A DNA stretch of 64,000 bases from Eutreptiella sp. 'Long Island Sound 2002' (taxonomy: Eukaryota; Euglenozoa; Euglenophyceae; Eutreptiales; Eutreptiaceae): positions 44,036,090 to 44,100,089 of the forward strand of contig OZ038382.1 of assembly GCA_964036045.1 (NCBI GenBank), given 5' to 3'. The translations under genes were made by a program, and so were the position numbers. Shown in pieces: positions 19,535-30,796 of the stretch. A model generated the notes under the pieces. The model had not been told where the DNA came from and did no database searches. It saw only the letters and a program-made list of their open reading frames with translations. Position 1 is the first letter of the stretch. Every line of letters starts with the position of its first letter.

Positions 19535-21339
19535 GGAGGGACCAGAGGGCCCCCCCGCAGGGCGAGAAGGGGGTGTGGGGCGCGCAGCAACAGGCGCTGG
19601 CGCCCCCCCACTAGAGGGATGTCCCCCCCCGAACCCCCACCACTAGATGGCCGAACCAGGTGCGGGATTCCTTGCACGTGCTCGATGTAAGCCACCTGGC
19701 GGTGGCGGGGTGACGGCGGAGGGGGAACATGACCAACAGCATTCGGTCGCGGCGGTGGGGGTGGGGAATCGTCCACCACAATATACTGTGGTGACTCATG
19801 AACCACCATAGGTGATCGAGTTCTCGGATGGGAAGCAAAAACAGGCTCCGATCCCGTTGCAACCCCTGGATCCCCCCCCCAATTGGGCAGTTGGGGGTCC
19901 TCCGTAGGAGATGTATTTGTGGGGGGAGAGACCAAATTTATTGGGAGGGTTGCTGAACCTCCCTCCACCTGATTCCCTCCCCCCCAGCACAGATTGTTGA
20001 CCTTCGGCATTGCCGGAGAATCATCCACTAGGGATGGACGATCTTTCGTGCCACTCATAGGCATCGGAGATGTAGTACCGGCCCGGTCCTCCGTAGGCTC
20101 CGGAGATTCCACGACAAGACACGGGCGGTTTTTGACGCCGCTCATAGGCACCGGGGACTCTTCCACAGCAATGAACTGAGGGGCCGGAGAGTCCTCCACC
20201 GTGATGTAGTGGGGGGCCGGGGATTCTTCCACAAGCATGGGGCGATCCCTGGTCCCTGACATAGGTTCAGGAGGTGCAGGCGACGAGGCAACGGAAATAG
20301 GGGAATGATGGAGTTCATGACGTTCCAACACTCCAATCTCCTCCTCCTCATCGTCGTTCCACTGCTCCACCGCCAGGGGGAACCACTTGTCACACTCATC
20401 CTCCTCGATTTGCGTGGGGGATTCCTCGATGATCGTAGGATTTAGCCTGGATCCGCTCGGGGGATTGGGATACGCTCCCAAGGCAGGAGATTCCTCCACC
20501 AGGGAGGGAAACCGCCGCGATCCACTCATTGGAGTGGGCGACGATTCCACCACAGTGGGGTTCTGCCTAGTCCCCGACAGGGCTTGCTGGATCAGGGCCA
20601 CGGCCTCTCGAGCCGGACCCAGATGGCCATGGGGATCAGGCGTGAGCGCGAGTACTCGACGGTTTTCAGCGTCGAGTTGGTCAACAATGGGGCTGATGGG
20701 CCCTGCCGCAAACAGGTTTTTTCTGACCTGAGGCTCTGGCAACCCCCCTAGCGACGGAGGAGTGCCAGAGTCGACCACGATAGGCCCCATTGGCGAAGCC
20801 ATCGTACGCCAGTCGGCAGCGCGTGAGGGCGCAGCGTTCGTACGCTCGATCACCCCAGTAGATAGGTCGATTACTGCCCGATTCTCGGCGCTAGTAACGG
20901 TTCCCGAGCCCATAATAGGCGATTGTGGTCCTCTTATCGCTCCCTGAGGGTCGCCGTCTATTTCCCCCCCAACCATCCCAGGTACACCAGCTGGATTTCG
21001 AGGATGGGGGGTCCCGATGGGAACATTCGGGGATTTCGGAAACTTAGGATTTGTAGCCACTTGGGGCTTGGCCCGTTTTTGCGGCCCCTGCCCGGTCGAT
21101 GGGGTCAGGGCCGAGGAGGTCCTGAGGGTGGGGACCTGGACACCCTCAGCTATCCCTCCCGGGGAAGAGATTTTGATTTTAATTTGGTCCGCGATGTCTT
21201 GGACCGATCGCTTTCCGCGATGCCAAACGCCCAACAGAGACGAAAAATTTTCGCCTCTGCTACCATGAAACCAGACCGGGTGGTCAGGAGCAGAGGTCGC
21301 AGTGGCATGGGCAGCAACATGGCTTGGCACCGAAGACAT
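19357..21339 (-). CDS. Gag N-terminal region with a Ser-Pro acidic repeat; starts inside the 5' LTR
   Basis: The ORF has 660 codons from an ATG at 21337-21339, which lies within the 5' LTR. Translation runs out of the LTR and across the PBS (residues around HGSRGENF). Residues about 254-533 contain eight or more diverged copies of a motif like MSGTRDRPMLVEESPAP, some reduced to ITVEDSPAP. The rest is disordered and rich in Pro, Ser and Gly. The reading sense seems to be lost near residue 570, at the C8 homopolymer at 19623-19630; the last 90 codons (Leu/Gly-rich) are probably out of frame and overlap the next Gag ORF. I know of no family match for the repeat. Confidence 0.75.
   Translation of the reverse strand: MSSVPSHVAAHATATSAPDHPVWFHGSRGENFSSLLGVWHRGKRSVQDIADQIKIKISSPGGIAEGVQVPTLRTSSALTPSTGQGPQKRAKPQVATNPKFPKSPNVPIGTPHPRNPAGVPGMVGGEIDGDPQGAIRGPQSPIMGSGTVTSAENRAVIDLSTGVIERTNAAPSRAADWRTMASPMGPIVVDSGTPPSLGGLPEPQVRKNLFAAGPISPIVDQLDAENRRVLALTPDPHGHLGPAREAVALIQQALSGTRQNPTVVESSPTPMSGSRRFPSLVEESPALGAYPNPPSGSRLNPTIIEESPTQIEEDECDKWFPLAVEQWNDDEEEEIGVLERHELHHSPISVASSPAPPEPMSGTRDRPMLVEESPAPHYITVEDSPAPQFIAVEESPVPMSGVKNRPCLVVESPEPTEDRAGTTSPMPMSGTKDRPSLVDDSPAMPKVNNLCWGGGNQVEGGSATLPINLVSPPTNTSPTEDPQLPNWGGDPGVATGSEPVFASHPRTRSPMVVHESPQYIVVDDSPPPPPRPNAVGHVPPPPSPRHRQVAYIEHVQGIPHLVRPSSGGGSGGDIPLVGGRQRLLLRAPHPLLALRGGPLVPPWQGGLLGGAVVGHLLLVEGGVHLFDILGAPLLHGGRTTYSTPVTVPGVWCTTKRASNL
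19623..19630. other. C8 homopolymer at a gag frame break
   Basis: Eight consecutive C on the plus strand lie where the 660-codon frame stops looking protein-like and the frame of the 562-codon Gag ORF becomes open. One base of length change would connect the two frames. It is either a real slippage site or mutation, or a sequencing/assembly length error. Confidence 0.6.
21254..21265 (-). promoter_or_regulatory. Primer-binding site, initiator tRNA-Met type
   Basis: On the minus strand TGGTAGCAGAGG directly follows the CA end of the 5' LTR. It is the complement of CCUCUGCUACCA, the 3' end of initiator tRNA-Met in animals and several other eukaryotes. The match covers 12 bases with no gap to the LTR. 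Confidence 0.85.
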
Positions 21340-21608
21340 AACGATAGTGTTGACTGAATAGTATCCTGCAAACAGATATGGTACACATAGCCAATGAAAT
21401 ACCTGATATGCACATATGAGAAATCCACCCTATCATCCACTAATTGAATAACTACTAAACATCCATGATTGCCTTATCTATCCCACATCCTATGTTCCTA
21501 ACAAGCAAATGGAATATGATATACCCTATCCCACATATATCCCATATATAGGGCCAAATAATGCTCCCTTAGGGGTAAAATGCCAGGGTAGGGTTGTGAC
21601 CTGCTTCA
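21266..21608 (-). repeat. 5' LTR of the Ty3 element
   Basis: The 343 bases are identical to 8709-9051 except at 21506. It carries the element promoter and, near its inner edge, the ATG of the first gag ORF (21337-21339). A TATATATGGG string on the minus strand (about 21541-21550) is the best TATA-like candidate, about 200 bases upstream of that ATG. Confidence 0.95.
21541..21550 (-). promoter_or_regulatory. Candidate TATA box in the 5' LTR
   Basis: The minus strand reads TATATATGGG in the first quarter of the LTR, a plausible U3 core promoter. No transcript data are available; other TA-rich strings in the LTR could serve. Confidence 0.3.
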
Positions 21609-21612
21609 GTGG
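21609..21612. other. Target-site duplication of the Ty3 element, right copy
   Basis: GTGG follows the last base of the right LTR and duplicates 8705-8708; the satellite then continues TGATACTT in phase. Confidence 0.85.
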
Positions 21613-24600
21613 TGATACTTGCCGACACAATATCTGAAAATTGAATTCGGGACTTTCTGTCAAGTTATTGCAGCCCCCCCTTCAGCGTTCTGGGAAGGCA
21701 TTAGAAGAAAATTTAGAAGGGGCATGTTCCATATTTTTGCAAAAAAGTTTCATTTTGGTACGCCACATTTATTGGATTTTCAGGTTGCTGCGTGGTGGTT
21801 GGCTAGGCTGTACACGTGCTTTCGTAAAGTGGCACCTTTCGCCCTACCCGTTGAAGTTTTCGCTCTGGTCCACTGCCACCACACACCCACACTGCCATTG
21901 CAGCCCCCGCCACCCCCGCGCGCGCGCGCTCGCTCGCCTCGTCTCGTCAAGCCAAGGCATGGCTGGCTTGGCTTGGCATGGTATGGTATGGCTTAGTGTG
22001 AGAGCCAGGTGCTTTCATAATGAAGTGTGGTGATACTTGCCGACACAATATCTCAAAATTGAATTCGGGACTTTCTGTCAAGTTATTGCAGCTCCCCCTT
22101 CAGCGTTCCGGGAAGGCATTAGAAAAAAATATAGAAGGGGCATGTTCCATATTTTTGCAAAAAAGTTTCATTTTGGTACGCCACATTTATTGGATTTTCA
22201 GGTTGCTGTGTGGTGGTTGGCTAGGCTGTACGCGTGCTTTCGTAAAGTGGCACCTTTGGCCCTACCCGTTGAAGTTTTCGCTCTGGTCCACTGCCACCAC
22301 ACACCAACACTGCCATTGCACCCCCCGCCACCCCCGCGCGCGCGCGCTCGCTCGCCTCGTCTCGTCAAGCCAAGGCATGGCTGGCTTGGCTTGGCATGGT
22401 ATGGTATGGCTTGGTGTGAGAGCCAGGTGCTTTCATAATGAAGTGTGGTGATACTTGCCGACACAATATCTCAAAATTGAATTCGGGACTTTCTGTCAAG
22501 TTGTTGCAGCTCCCCCTTCAGCGTTCCGGGAAGGCATTAGAAGAAAATTTAGAAGGGGCATGTTCCATATTTTTGCAAGAAAGTTTCATTTTGGTACGCC
22601 ACATTTATTGGATTTTCAGGTTGCTGCGTGGTGGTTGGCTAGGCTGTACGCGTGCTTTCGTAAAGTGGCACCTTTCGCCCTACCCGTTGAAGTTTTCGCT
22701 CTGGTCCACTGCCACCACACACCCACACTGCCATTGCACCCCCCGCCACCCCCGCGCGCGCGCGCTCGCTCGCCTCGTCTCGTCAAGCCAAGGCATGGCT
22801 GGCTTGGCTTGGCATGGTATGGTATGGCTTCGTGTGAGAGCCAGGTGCTTTCATAATGAAGTGTGGTGATACTTGCCGACACAATATCTCAAAATTGAAT
22901 TCGGGACTTTCTGTCAAGTTATTGCAGCTCCCCCTTCAGCGTTCCGGGAAGGCATTAGAAGAAAATTTAGAAGGGGCATGTTCCATATTTTTGCAAAAAA
23001 GTTTCATTTTGGTACGCCACATTTTTTGGATTTTCAGGTTGCTGCGTGGTGGTTGGCTAGGCTGTACGCGTGCTTTCGTAAAGTGGCACCTTTCGCCCTA
23101 CCCGTTGAAGTTTTCGCTCTGGTCCACTGCCACCACACACCCACACTGCCATTGCACCCCCCGCCACCCCCGCGCGCGCGCGCTCGCTCGCCTCGTCTCG
23201 TCAAGCCAAGGCATGGCTGGCTTGGCTTGGCATGGTATGGTATGGCTTGGTGTGAGAGCCAGGTGCTTTCATAATGAAGTGTGGTGATACTTGCCGACAC
23301 AATATCTCAAAATTGAATTCGGGACCTTCTGTCAAGTTATTGCAGCTCCCCCTTCAGCGTTCCGGGAAGGCATTAGAAGAAAATTTAGAAGGGGCATGTT
23401 CCATACTTTTGCAAAAAAGTTTCATTTTGGTACGCCACATTTATTTGATTTTCAGGTTGCTGCGTGGTGGTTGGCTAGGCTGTACGCGTGCTTTCGTTAA
23501 GTGGCACCTTTCGCCCTACCCGTTGAAGTTTTCGCTCTGGTCCACTGCCACCACACACCCACACTGCCATTGCACCCCCCGCCACCCCCGCGCGCGCGCG
23601 CTCGCTCGCCTCGTCTCGTCAAGCCAAGGCATGGCTGGCTTGGCTTGGCATGGTATGGTATGGCTTGGTGTGAGAGCCAGGTGCTTTCATAATGAAGTGT
23701 GGTGATACTTGCCGACACAATATCTCAAAATTGAATTCGGGACTTTCTGTCAAGTTATTGCAGCTCCCCCTTCAGCGTTCCGGGAAGGCATTAGAAGAAA
23801 ATTTAGAAGGGGCATGTTCCATATTTTTGCAAAAAAGTTTCATTTTGGTACGCCACATTTATTGGATTTTCAGGTTGCTGCGTGGTGGTTGGCTAGGCTG
23901 TACGCGTGCTTTCGTAAAGTGGCACCTTTGGCCCTACCCGTTGAAGTTTTCGCTCTGGTCCACTGCCACCACACACCCACACTGCCATTGCACCTCTTGC
24001 CACCCCCGCGCGCGCGCGCTCGCTCGCCTCGTCTCGTCAAGCCAAGGCATGGCTCGCTTGGCTTGGCATGGTATGGTATGGCTTGGTGTGAGAGCCAGGT
24101 GCTTTCATAATGAAGTGTGGTGATACTTGCCGACACAATATCTCAAAATTGAATTCGGGACTTTCTGTCAAGTTGTTGCAGCTCCCCCTTCAGCGTTCCG
24201 GGAAGGCATTAGAAGAAAATTTAGAAGGGGCATGTTCCATATTTTTGCAAAAAAGTTTCATTTTGGTACGCCACATTTATTGGATTTTCAGGTTGCTGCG
24301 TGGTGGTTGGCTAGGCTGTACGCGTGCTTTCGTAAAGTGGCACCTTTCGCCCTACCCGTTGAAGTTTTCGCTCTGGTCCACTGCCACCACACACCAACAC
24401 TGCCATTGCACCCCCCGCCAGCCCCGCGCGCGCGCGCTCGCTCGCCTCGTCTCGTCAAGCCAAGGCATGGCTGGCTTGGCTTGGCATGGTATGGTATGGC
24501 TTGGTGTGAGAGCCAGGTGCTTTCATAATGAAGTGTGGTGATACTTGCCGACACAATATCTCAAAATTGAATTCGGGACTTTCTGTCAAGTTATTGCAGC

Positions 24601-27600
24601 TCCCCCTTCAGCGTTCCGGGAAGGCATTAGAAGAAAATTTAGAAGGGGCATGTTCCATATTTTTGCAAAAAAGTTTCATTTTGGTACGCCACATTTATTG
24701 GATTTTCAGGTTGCTGCGTGGTGGTTGGCTAGGCTGTACGCGTGCTTTCGTAAAGTGGCACCTTTGGCTCTACCCGTTGAAGTTTTCGCTCTGGTCCACT
24801 GCCACCACACACCCACACTGCCATTGCACCCCCCGCCACCCCCGCGCGCGCGCGCTCGCTCGCCTCGTCTCGTCAAGCCAAGGCATGGCTGGCTTGGCTT
24901 GGCATGGTATGGTATGGCTTGGTGTGAGAGCCAGGTGCTTTCATAATGAAGTGTGGTGATACTCGCCGACACAATATCTCAAAACTGAATTCGGGACTTT
25001 CTGTCAAGTTATTGCAGCTCCCCCTTCAGCGTTCCGGGAAGGCATTAGAAGAAAATTCAGAAGGGGCATGTTCCATATTTTTGCAAAAAAGTTTCATTTT
25101 GGTACGCCACATTTATTGGATTTTCAGGTTGCTGCGTGGTGGTTGGCTAGGCTGTACACGTGCTTTCGTAAAGTGGCACCTTTGGCCCTACCCGTTGAAG
25201 TTTTCGCTCTGGTCCACTGCCACCACACACCCACACTGCCATTGCACCCCCCGCCACCCCCGCGCGCGCGCGCTCGCTCGCCTCGTCTCGTCAAGCCAAG
25301 GCATGGCTGGCTTGGCTTGCCATGGTATGGTATGGCTTGGTGTGAGAGCCAGGTGCTTTCATAATGAAGTGTGGTGATACTTGCCGACACAATATCTCAA
25401 AATTGAATTCGGGACTTTCTGTCAAGTTATTGCAGCTCCCCCTTCAGCGTTCCGGGAAGGCATTAGAAGAAAATTTAGAAGGGGCATGTTCCATATTTTT
25501 GCAAAAAAGTTTCATTTTGGTACGCCACATTTATTGGATTTTCAGGTTGCTGCGTGGTGGTTGGCTAGGCTGTACGCGTGCTTTCGTAAAGTGGCACCTT
25601 TGGCTCTACCCGTTGAAGTTTTCGCTCTGGTCCACTGCCACCACACACCCACACTGCCATTGCACCCCCCGCCACCCCCGCGCGCGCGCGCTCGCTCGCC
25701 TCGTCTCGTCAAGCCAAGGCATGGCTGGCTTGGCTTGGCATGGTATGGTATGGCTTGGTGTGAGAGCCAGGTGCTTTCATAATGAAGTGTGGTGATACTT
25801 GCCGACACAATATCTCAAAATTGAATTCGGGACTTTCTGTCAAGTTATTGCAGCTCCCCCTAGTGTTCTGGGAAGGCATTAGAAGAAAATTTAGAAGGGG
25901 CATGTTCCATATTTTTGCAAAAAAGTTTCATTTTGGTACGCCACATTTATTGGATTTTCAGGTTGCTGTGTGGTGGTTGGCTAGGCTGTACACGTGCTTT
26001 CGTAAAGTGGCACCTTTCGCCCTACCCGTTGAAGTTTTCGCTCTGGTCCACTGCCACCACACACCCACACTGCCATTGCACCCCCCGCCACCCCCGCGCG
26101 CGCGCGCTCGCTCGCCTCGTCTCGTCAAGCCAAGGCATGGCTGGCTTGGCTTGGCATGGTATGGTATGGCTTGGTGTGAGAGCCAGGTGCTTTCATAATG
26201 AAGTGTGGTGATACTTGCCGACACAATATCTCAAAATTGAATTCGGGACTTTCTGTCAAGTTATTGCAGCTCCCCCTTCAGCGTTCCGGGAAGGCATTAG
26301 AAGAAAATTTAGAAGGGGCATGTTCCATATTTTTGCAAAAAAGTTTCATTTTGGTACGCCACATTTATTGGATTTTCAGGTTGCTGCGTGGTGGTTGGCT
26401 AGGCTGTACGCGTGCTTTCGTAAAGTGGCACCTTTCGCCCTACCCGTTGAAGTTTTCGCTCTGGTCCACTGCCACCACACACCCACACTGCCATTGCACC
26501 CCCGGCCACCCCCGCGCGCGCGCGCTCGCTCGCCTCGTCTCGTCAAGCCAAGGCATGGCTGGCTTGGCTTGGCATGGTATGGTATGGCTTGGTGTGAGAG
26601 CCAGGTGCTTTCATAATGAAGTGTGGTGATACTTGCCGACACAATATCTCAAAATTGAATTCGGGACTTTCTGTCAAGTTATTGCAGCTCCCCCTTCAGC
26701 GTTCCGGGAAGGCATTAGAAGAAAATTTAGAAGGGGCATGTTCCATATTTTTGCAAAAAAGTTTCATTTTGGTACGCCACATTTATTGGATTTTCAGGTT
26801 GCTGCGTGGTGGTTGGCTAGGCTGTACGCGTGCTTTCGTAAAGTGGCACCTTTGGCCCTACCCGTTGAAGTTTTCACTCTGGTCCACTGCCACCACACAC
26901 CCACACTGCCATTGCACCCCCCGCCACCCCCGCGCGCGCGCGCTCGCTCGCCTCGTCTCGTCAAGCCAAGGCATGGCTGGCTTGGCTTGGCATGGTATGG
27001 TATGGCTTGGTGTGAGGGCCAGGTGCTTTCATAATGAAGTGTGGTGATACTTGCCGACACAATATCTCAAAATTGAATTCGGGACTTTCTGTCAAGTTAT
27101 TGCAGCTCCCCCTTCAGCGTTCCGGGAAGGCATTAGAAGAAAATTTAGAAGGGGCATGTTCCATATTTTTGCAAAAAAGTTTCATTTTGGTACGCCACAT
27201 TTATTGGATTTTCAGGTTGCTGCGTGGTGGCTGGCTAGGCTGTACGCGTGCTTTCGTAAAGTGGCACCTTTCGCCCTACCCGTTGAAGTTTTCGCTCTGG
27301 TCCACTGCCACCACACACCCACACTGCCATTGCACCCCCCGCCACCCCCGCGCGCGCGCGCTCGCTCGCCTCGTCTCGTCAAGCCAAGGCATGGCTGGCT
27401 TGGCTTGGCATGGTATGGTATGGCTTGGTGTGAGAGCCAGGTGCTTTCATAATGAAGTGTGGTGATACTTGCCGACACAATATCTCAAAATTGAATTTGG
27501 GACTTTCTGTCAAGTTATTGCAGCTCCCCCTTCAGCGTTCCGGGAAGGCATTAGAAGAAAATTTAGAAGGGGCATGTTCCATATTTTTGCAAAAAAGTTT

Positions 27601-30600
27601 CATTTTGGTACGCAACATTTATTGGATTTTCAGGTTGCTGCGTGGTGGTTTGCTAGGCTGTACGCGTGCTTTCGTAAAGTGGCACCTTTCGCCCTACCCG
27701 TTGAAGTTTTCGCTCTGGTCCACTGCCACCACACACCCACACTGCTATTGCACCCCCCGCCACCCCCGCGCGCGCGCGCTCGCTCGCCTCGTCTCGTCAA
27801 GCCAAGGCATGGCTGGCTTGGCTTGGCATGGTATGGTATGGCTTGGTGTGAGAGCCAGGTGCTTTCATAATGAAGTGTGGTGATACTTGCCGACACAATA
27901 TCTCAAAATTGAATTCGGGACTTTCTGTCAAGTTATTGCAGCTCCCCCTTCAGCGTTCCGGGAAGGCATTAGAAGAAAATTTAGAAGGGGCATGTTCCAT
28001 ATTTTTGCAAAAAAGTTTCATTTTGGTACGCCACATTTATTGGATCTTCAGGTTGCTGCGTGGTGGTTGGCTAGGCTGTACGCGTGCTTTCGTAAAGTGG
28101 CACCTTTGGCTCTACCCGTTGAAGTTTTCGCTCTGGTCCACTGCCACCACACACCCACACTGCCATTGCACCCCCCGCCACCCCCGCGCGCGCGCGCTCG
28201 CTCGCCTCGTCTCGTCAAGCCAAGGCATGGCTGGCTTGGCTTGGCATGGTATGCTATGGCTTGGTGTGAGAGCCAGGTGCTTTCATAATGAAGTGTGGTG
28301 ATACTTGCCGACACAATATCTCAAAATTGAATTCGGGACTTTCTGTCAAGTTATTGCAGCTCCCCCTTCAGCGTTCCGGGAAGGCATTAGAAGAAAATTT
28401 AGAAGGGGCATGTTCCATTTTTTTGCAAAAAAGTTTTAATTTTGGTACGCCACATTTATTGGATTTTCAGGTTGCTGCGTGGTGGTTGGCTAGGCTGTAC
28501 ACGTGCTTTCGTAAAGTGGCACCTTTCGCCCTACCCGTTGAAGTTTTCGCTCTGGTCCACTGCCACCACACACCCACACTGCCATTGCACCCCCCGCCAC
28601 CCCCGCGCGCGCGCGCTCGCTCGCCTCGTCTCGTCAAGCCAAGGCATGGCTGGCTTGGCTTGGCATGGTATGGTATGGCTTGGTGTGAGAGCCAGGTGCT
28701 TTCATAATGAAGTGTGGTGATACTTGCCGACACAATATCTCAAAATTGAATTCGGGACTTTCTGTCAAGTTATTGCAGCTCCCCCTTCAGCGTTCCGGGA
28801 AGGCATTAGAAGAAAATTTAGAAGGGGCATGTTCCATATTTTTGCAAAAAAGTTTCATTTTGGTACGCCACATTTATTGGATTTTCAGGTTGCTGCGTGG
28901 TGGTTGGCTAGGCTGTACGCGTGCTTTCGTAAAGTGGCACCTTTCGCCCTACCCGTTGAAGTTTTCGCTCTGGTCCACTGCCACCACACACCCACACTGC
29001 CATTGCACCCCCCGCCACCCCCGCGCGCGCGCGCTCGCTCGCCTCATCTCGTCAAGCCAAGGCATGGCTGGCTTGGCTTCGCATGGTATGGTATGGCTTG
29101 GTGTGAGAGCCAGGTGCTTTCATAATGAAGTGTGGTGATACTTGCCGACACAATATCTCAAAATTGAATTCGGGACTTTCTGTCAAGTTATTGCAGCTCC
29201 CCCTTCAGCGTTCCGGGAAGGCATTAGAAGAAAATTTAGAAGGGGCATGTTCCATATTTTTGCAAAAAAGTTTCATTTTGGTACGCCACATTTATTGGAT
29301 TTTCAGGTTGCTGCGTGGTGGTTGGCTAGGCTGTACACGTGCTTTCGTAAAGTGGCACCTTTCGCCCTACCCGTTGAAGTTTTCGCTCTGGTCCACTGCC
29401 ACCACACACCCACACTGCCATTGCACCCCCCGCCACCCCCGCGCGCGCGCGCTCGCTCGCCTCGTCTCGTCAAGCCAAGGCATGGCTGGCTTGGCTTGGC
29501 ATGGTATGGTATGGCTTGGTGTGAGAGCCAGGTGCTTTCATAATGAAGTGTGGTGATACTTGCCGACACAATATCTCAAAATTGAATTCGGGACTTTCTG
29601 TCAAGTTATTGCAGCTCCCCCTTCAGCGTTCCGGGAAGGCATTAGAAGAAAATTTAGAAGGGGTATGTTCCATATTTTTGCAAAAAAGTTTCATTTTGGT
29701 ACGCCACATTTATTGGATTTTCAGTTTGCTGCGTGGTGGTTGGCTAGGCTGTACGCGTGCTTTCGTAAAGTGGCACCTTTGGCCCTACCCGTTGAAGTTT
29801 TCGCTCTGGTCCACTGCCACCACACACCCACACTGCCATTGCACCCCCCGCCACCCCCGCGCGCGCGCGCTCGCTCGCCTCGTCTCGTCAAGCCAAGGCA
29901 TGGCTGGCTTGGCTTGGCATGGTATGGTATGGCTTGGTGTGAGAGCCAGGTGCTTTCATAATGAAGTGTGGTGATACTTGCCGACACAATATCTCAAAAT
30001 TGAATTCGGGACTTTCTGTCAAGTTATTGCAGCTCCCCCTTCAGCGTTCCGGGAAGGCATTAGAAGAAAATTTAGAAGGGGCATGTTCCATATTTTTGCA
30101 AAAAAGTTTCATTTTGGTACGCCACATTTATTGGATTTTCAGGTTGCTGCGTGGTGGTTGGCTAGGCTGTACGCGTGCTTTCGTAAAGTGGCACCTTTCG
30201 CCCTACCCGTTGAAGTTTTCGCTCTGGTCCACTGCCACCACACACCCACACTGCCATTGCACCCCCCGCCACCCCCGCGCGCGCGCGCTCGCTCGCCTCG
30301 TCTCGTCAAGCCAAGGCATGGCTGGCTTGGCTTGGCATGGTATGGTATGGCTTGGTGTGAGAGCCAGGTGCTTTCATAATGAAGTGTGGTGATACTTGCC
30401 GACACAATATCTCAAAATTGAATTCGGGACTTTCTGTCAAGTTATTGCAGCTCCCCCTTCAGCGTTCCGGGAAGGCATTAGAAGAAAATTTAGAAGGGGC
30501 ATGTTCCATATTTTTGCAAAAAAGTTTCATTTTGGTACGCCACATTTATTGGATTTTCAGGTTGCTGCGTGGTGGTTGGCTAGGCTGTACGCGTGCTTTC

Positions 30601-30796
30601 GTAAAGTGGCACCTTTCGCCCTACCCGTTGAAGTTTTCGCTCTGGTCCACTGCCACCACACACCCACACTGCCATTGCACCCCCCGCCACCCCCGCGCGC
30701 GCGCGCTCGCTCGCCTCGTCTCGTCAAGCCAAGGCATGGCTGGCTTGGCTTGGCATGGTATGGTATGGCTTGGTGTGAGAGCCAGGTGCTTTCATA

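Larger units (their letters stand above)
8709..21608 (-). mobile_element. Complete Ty3/Gypsy chromovirus nested in the satellite
   Basis: The 12,900-bp element is read on the minus strand. In element order it has a 5' LTR (21266-21608), a PBS (21254-21265), a long multi-frame gag region (about 17196-21339), pol (12219-17135), a 3.2-kb noncoding tract, a PPT (9052-9062) and a 3' LTR (8709-9051). A GTGG duplication flanks it. The pol order PR-RT-RNase H-IN followed by a chromodomain is diagnostic of chromoviruses. The LTRs differ at one base in 343 and the satellite is otherwise uninterrupted, so the insertion is recent. It is longer than most chromoviruses because of an enlarged gag and the long 3' noncoding region. 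Confidence 0.95.
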
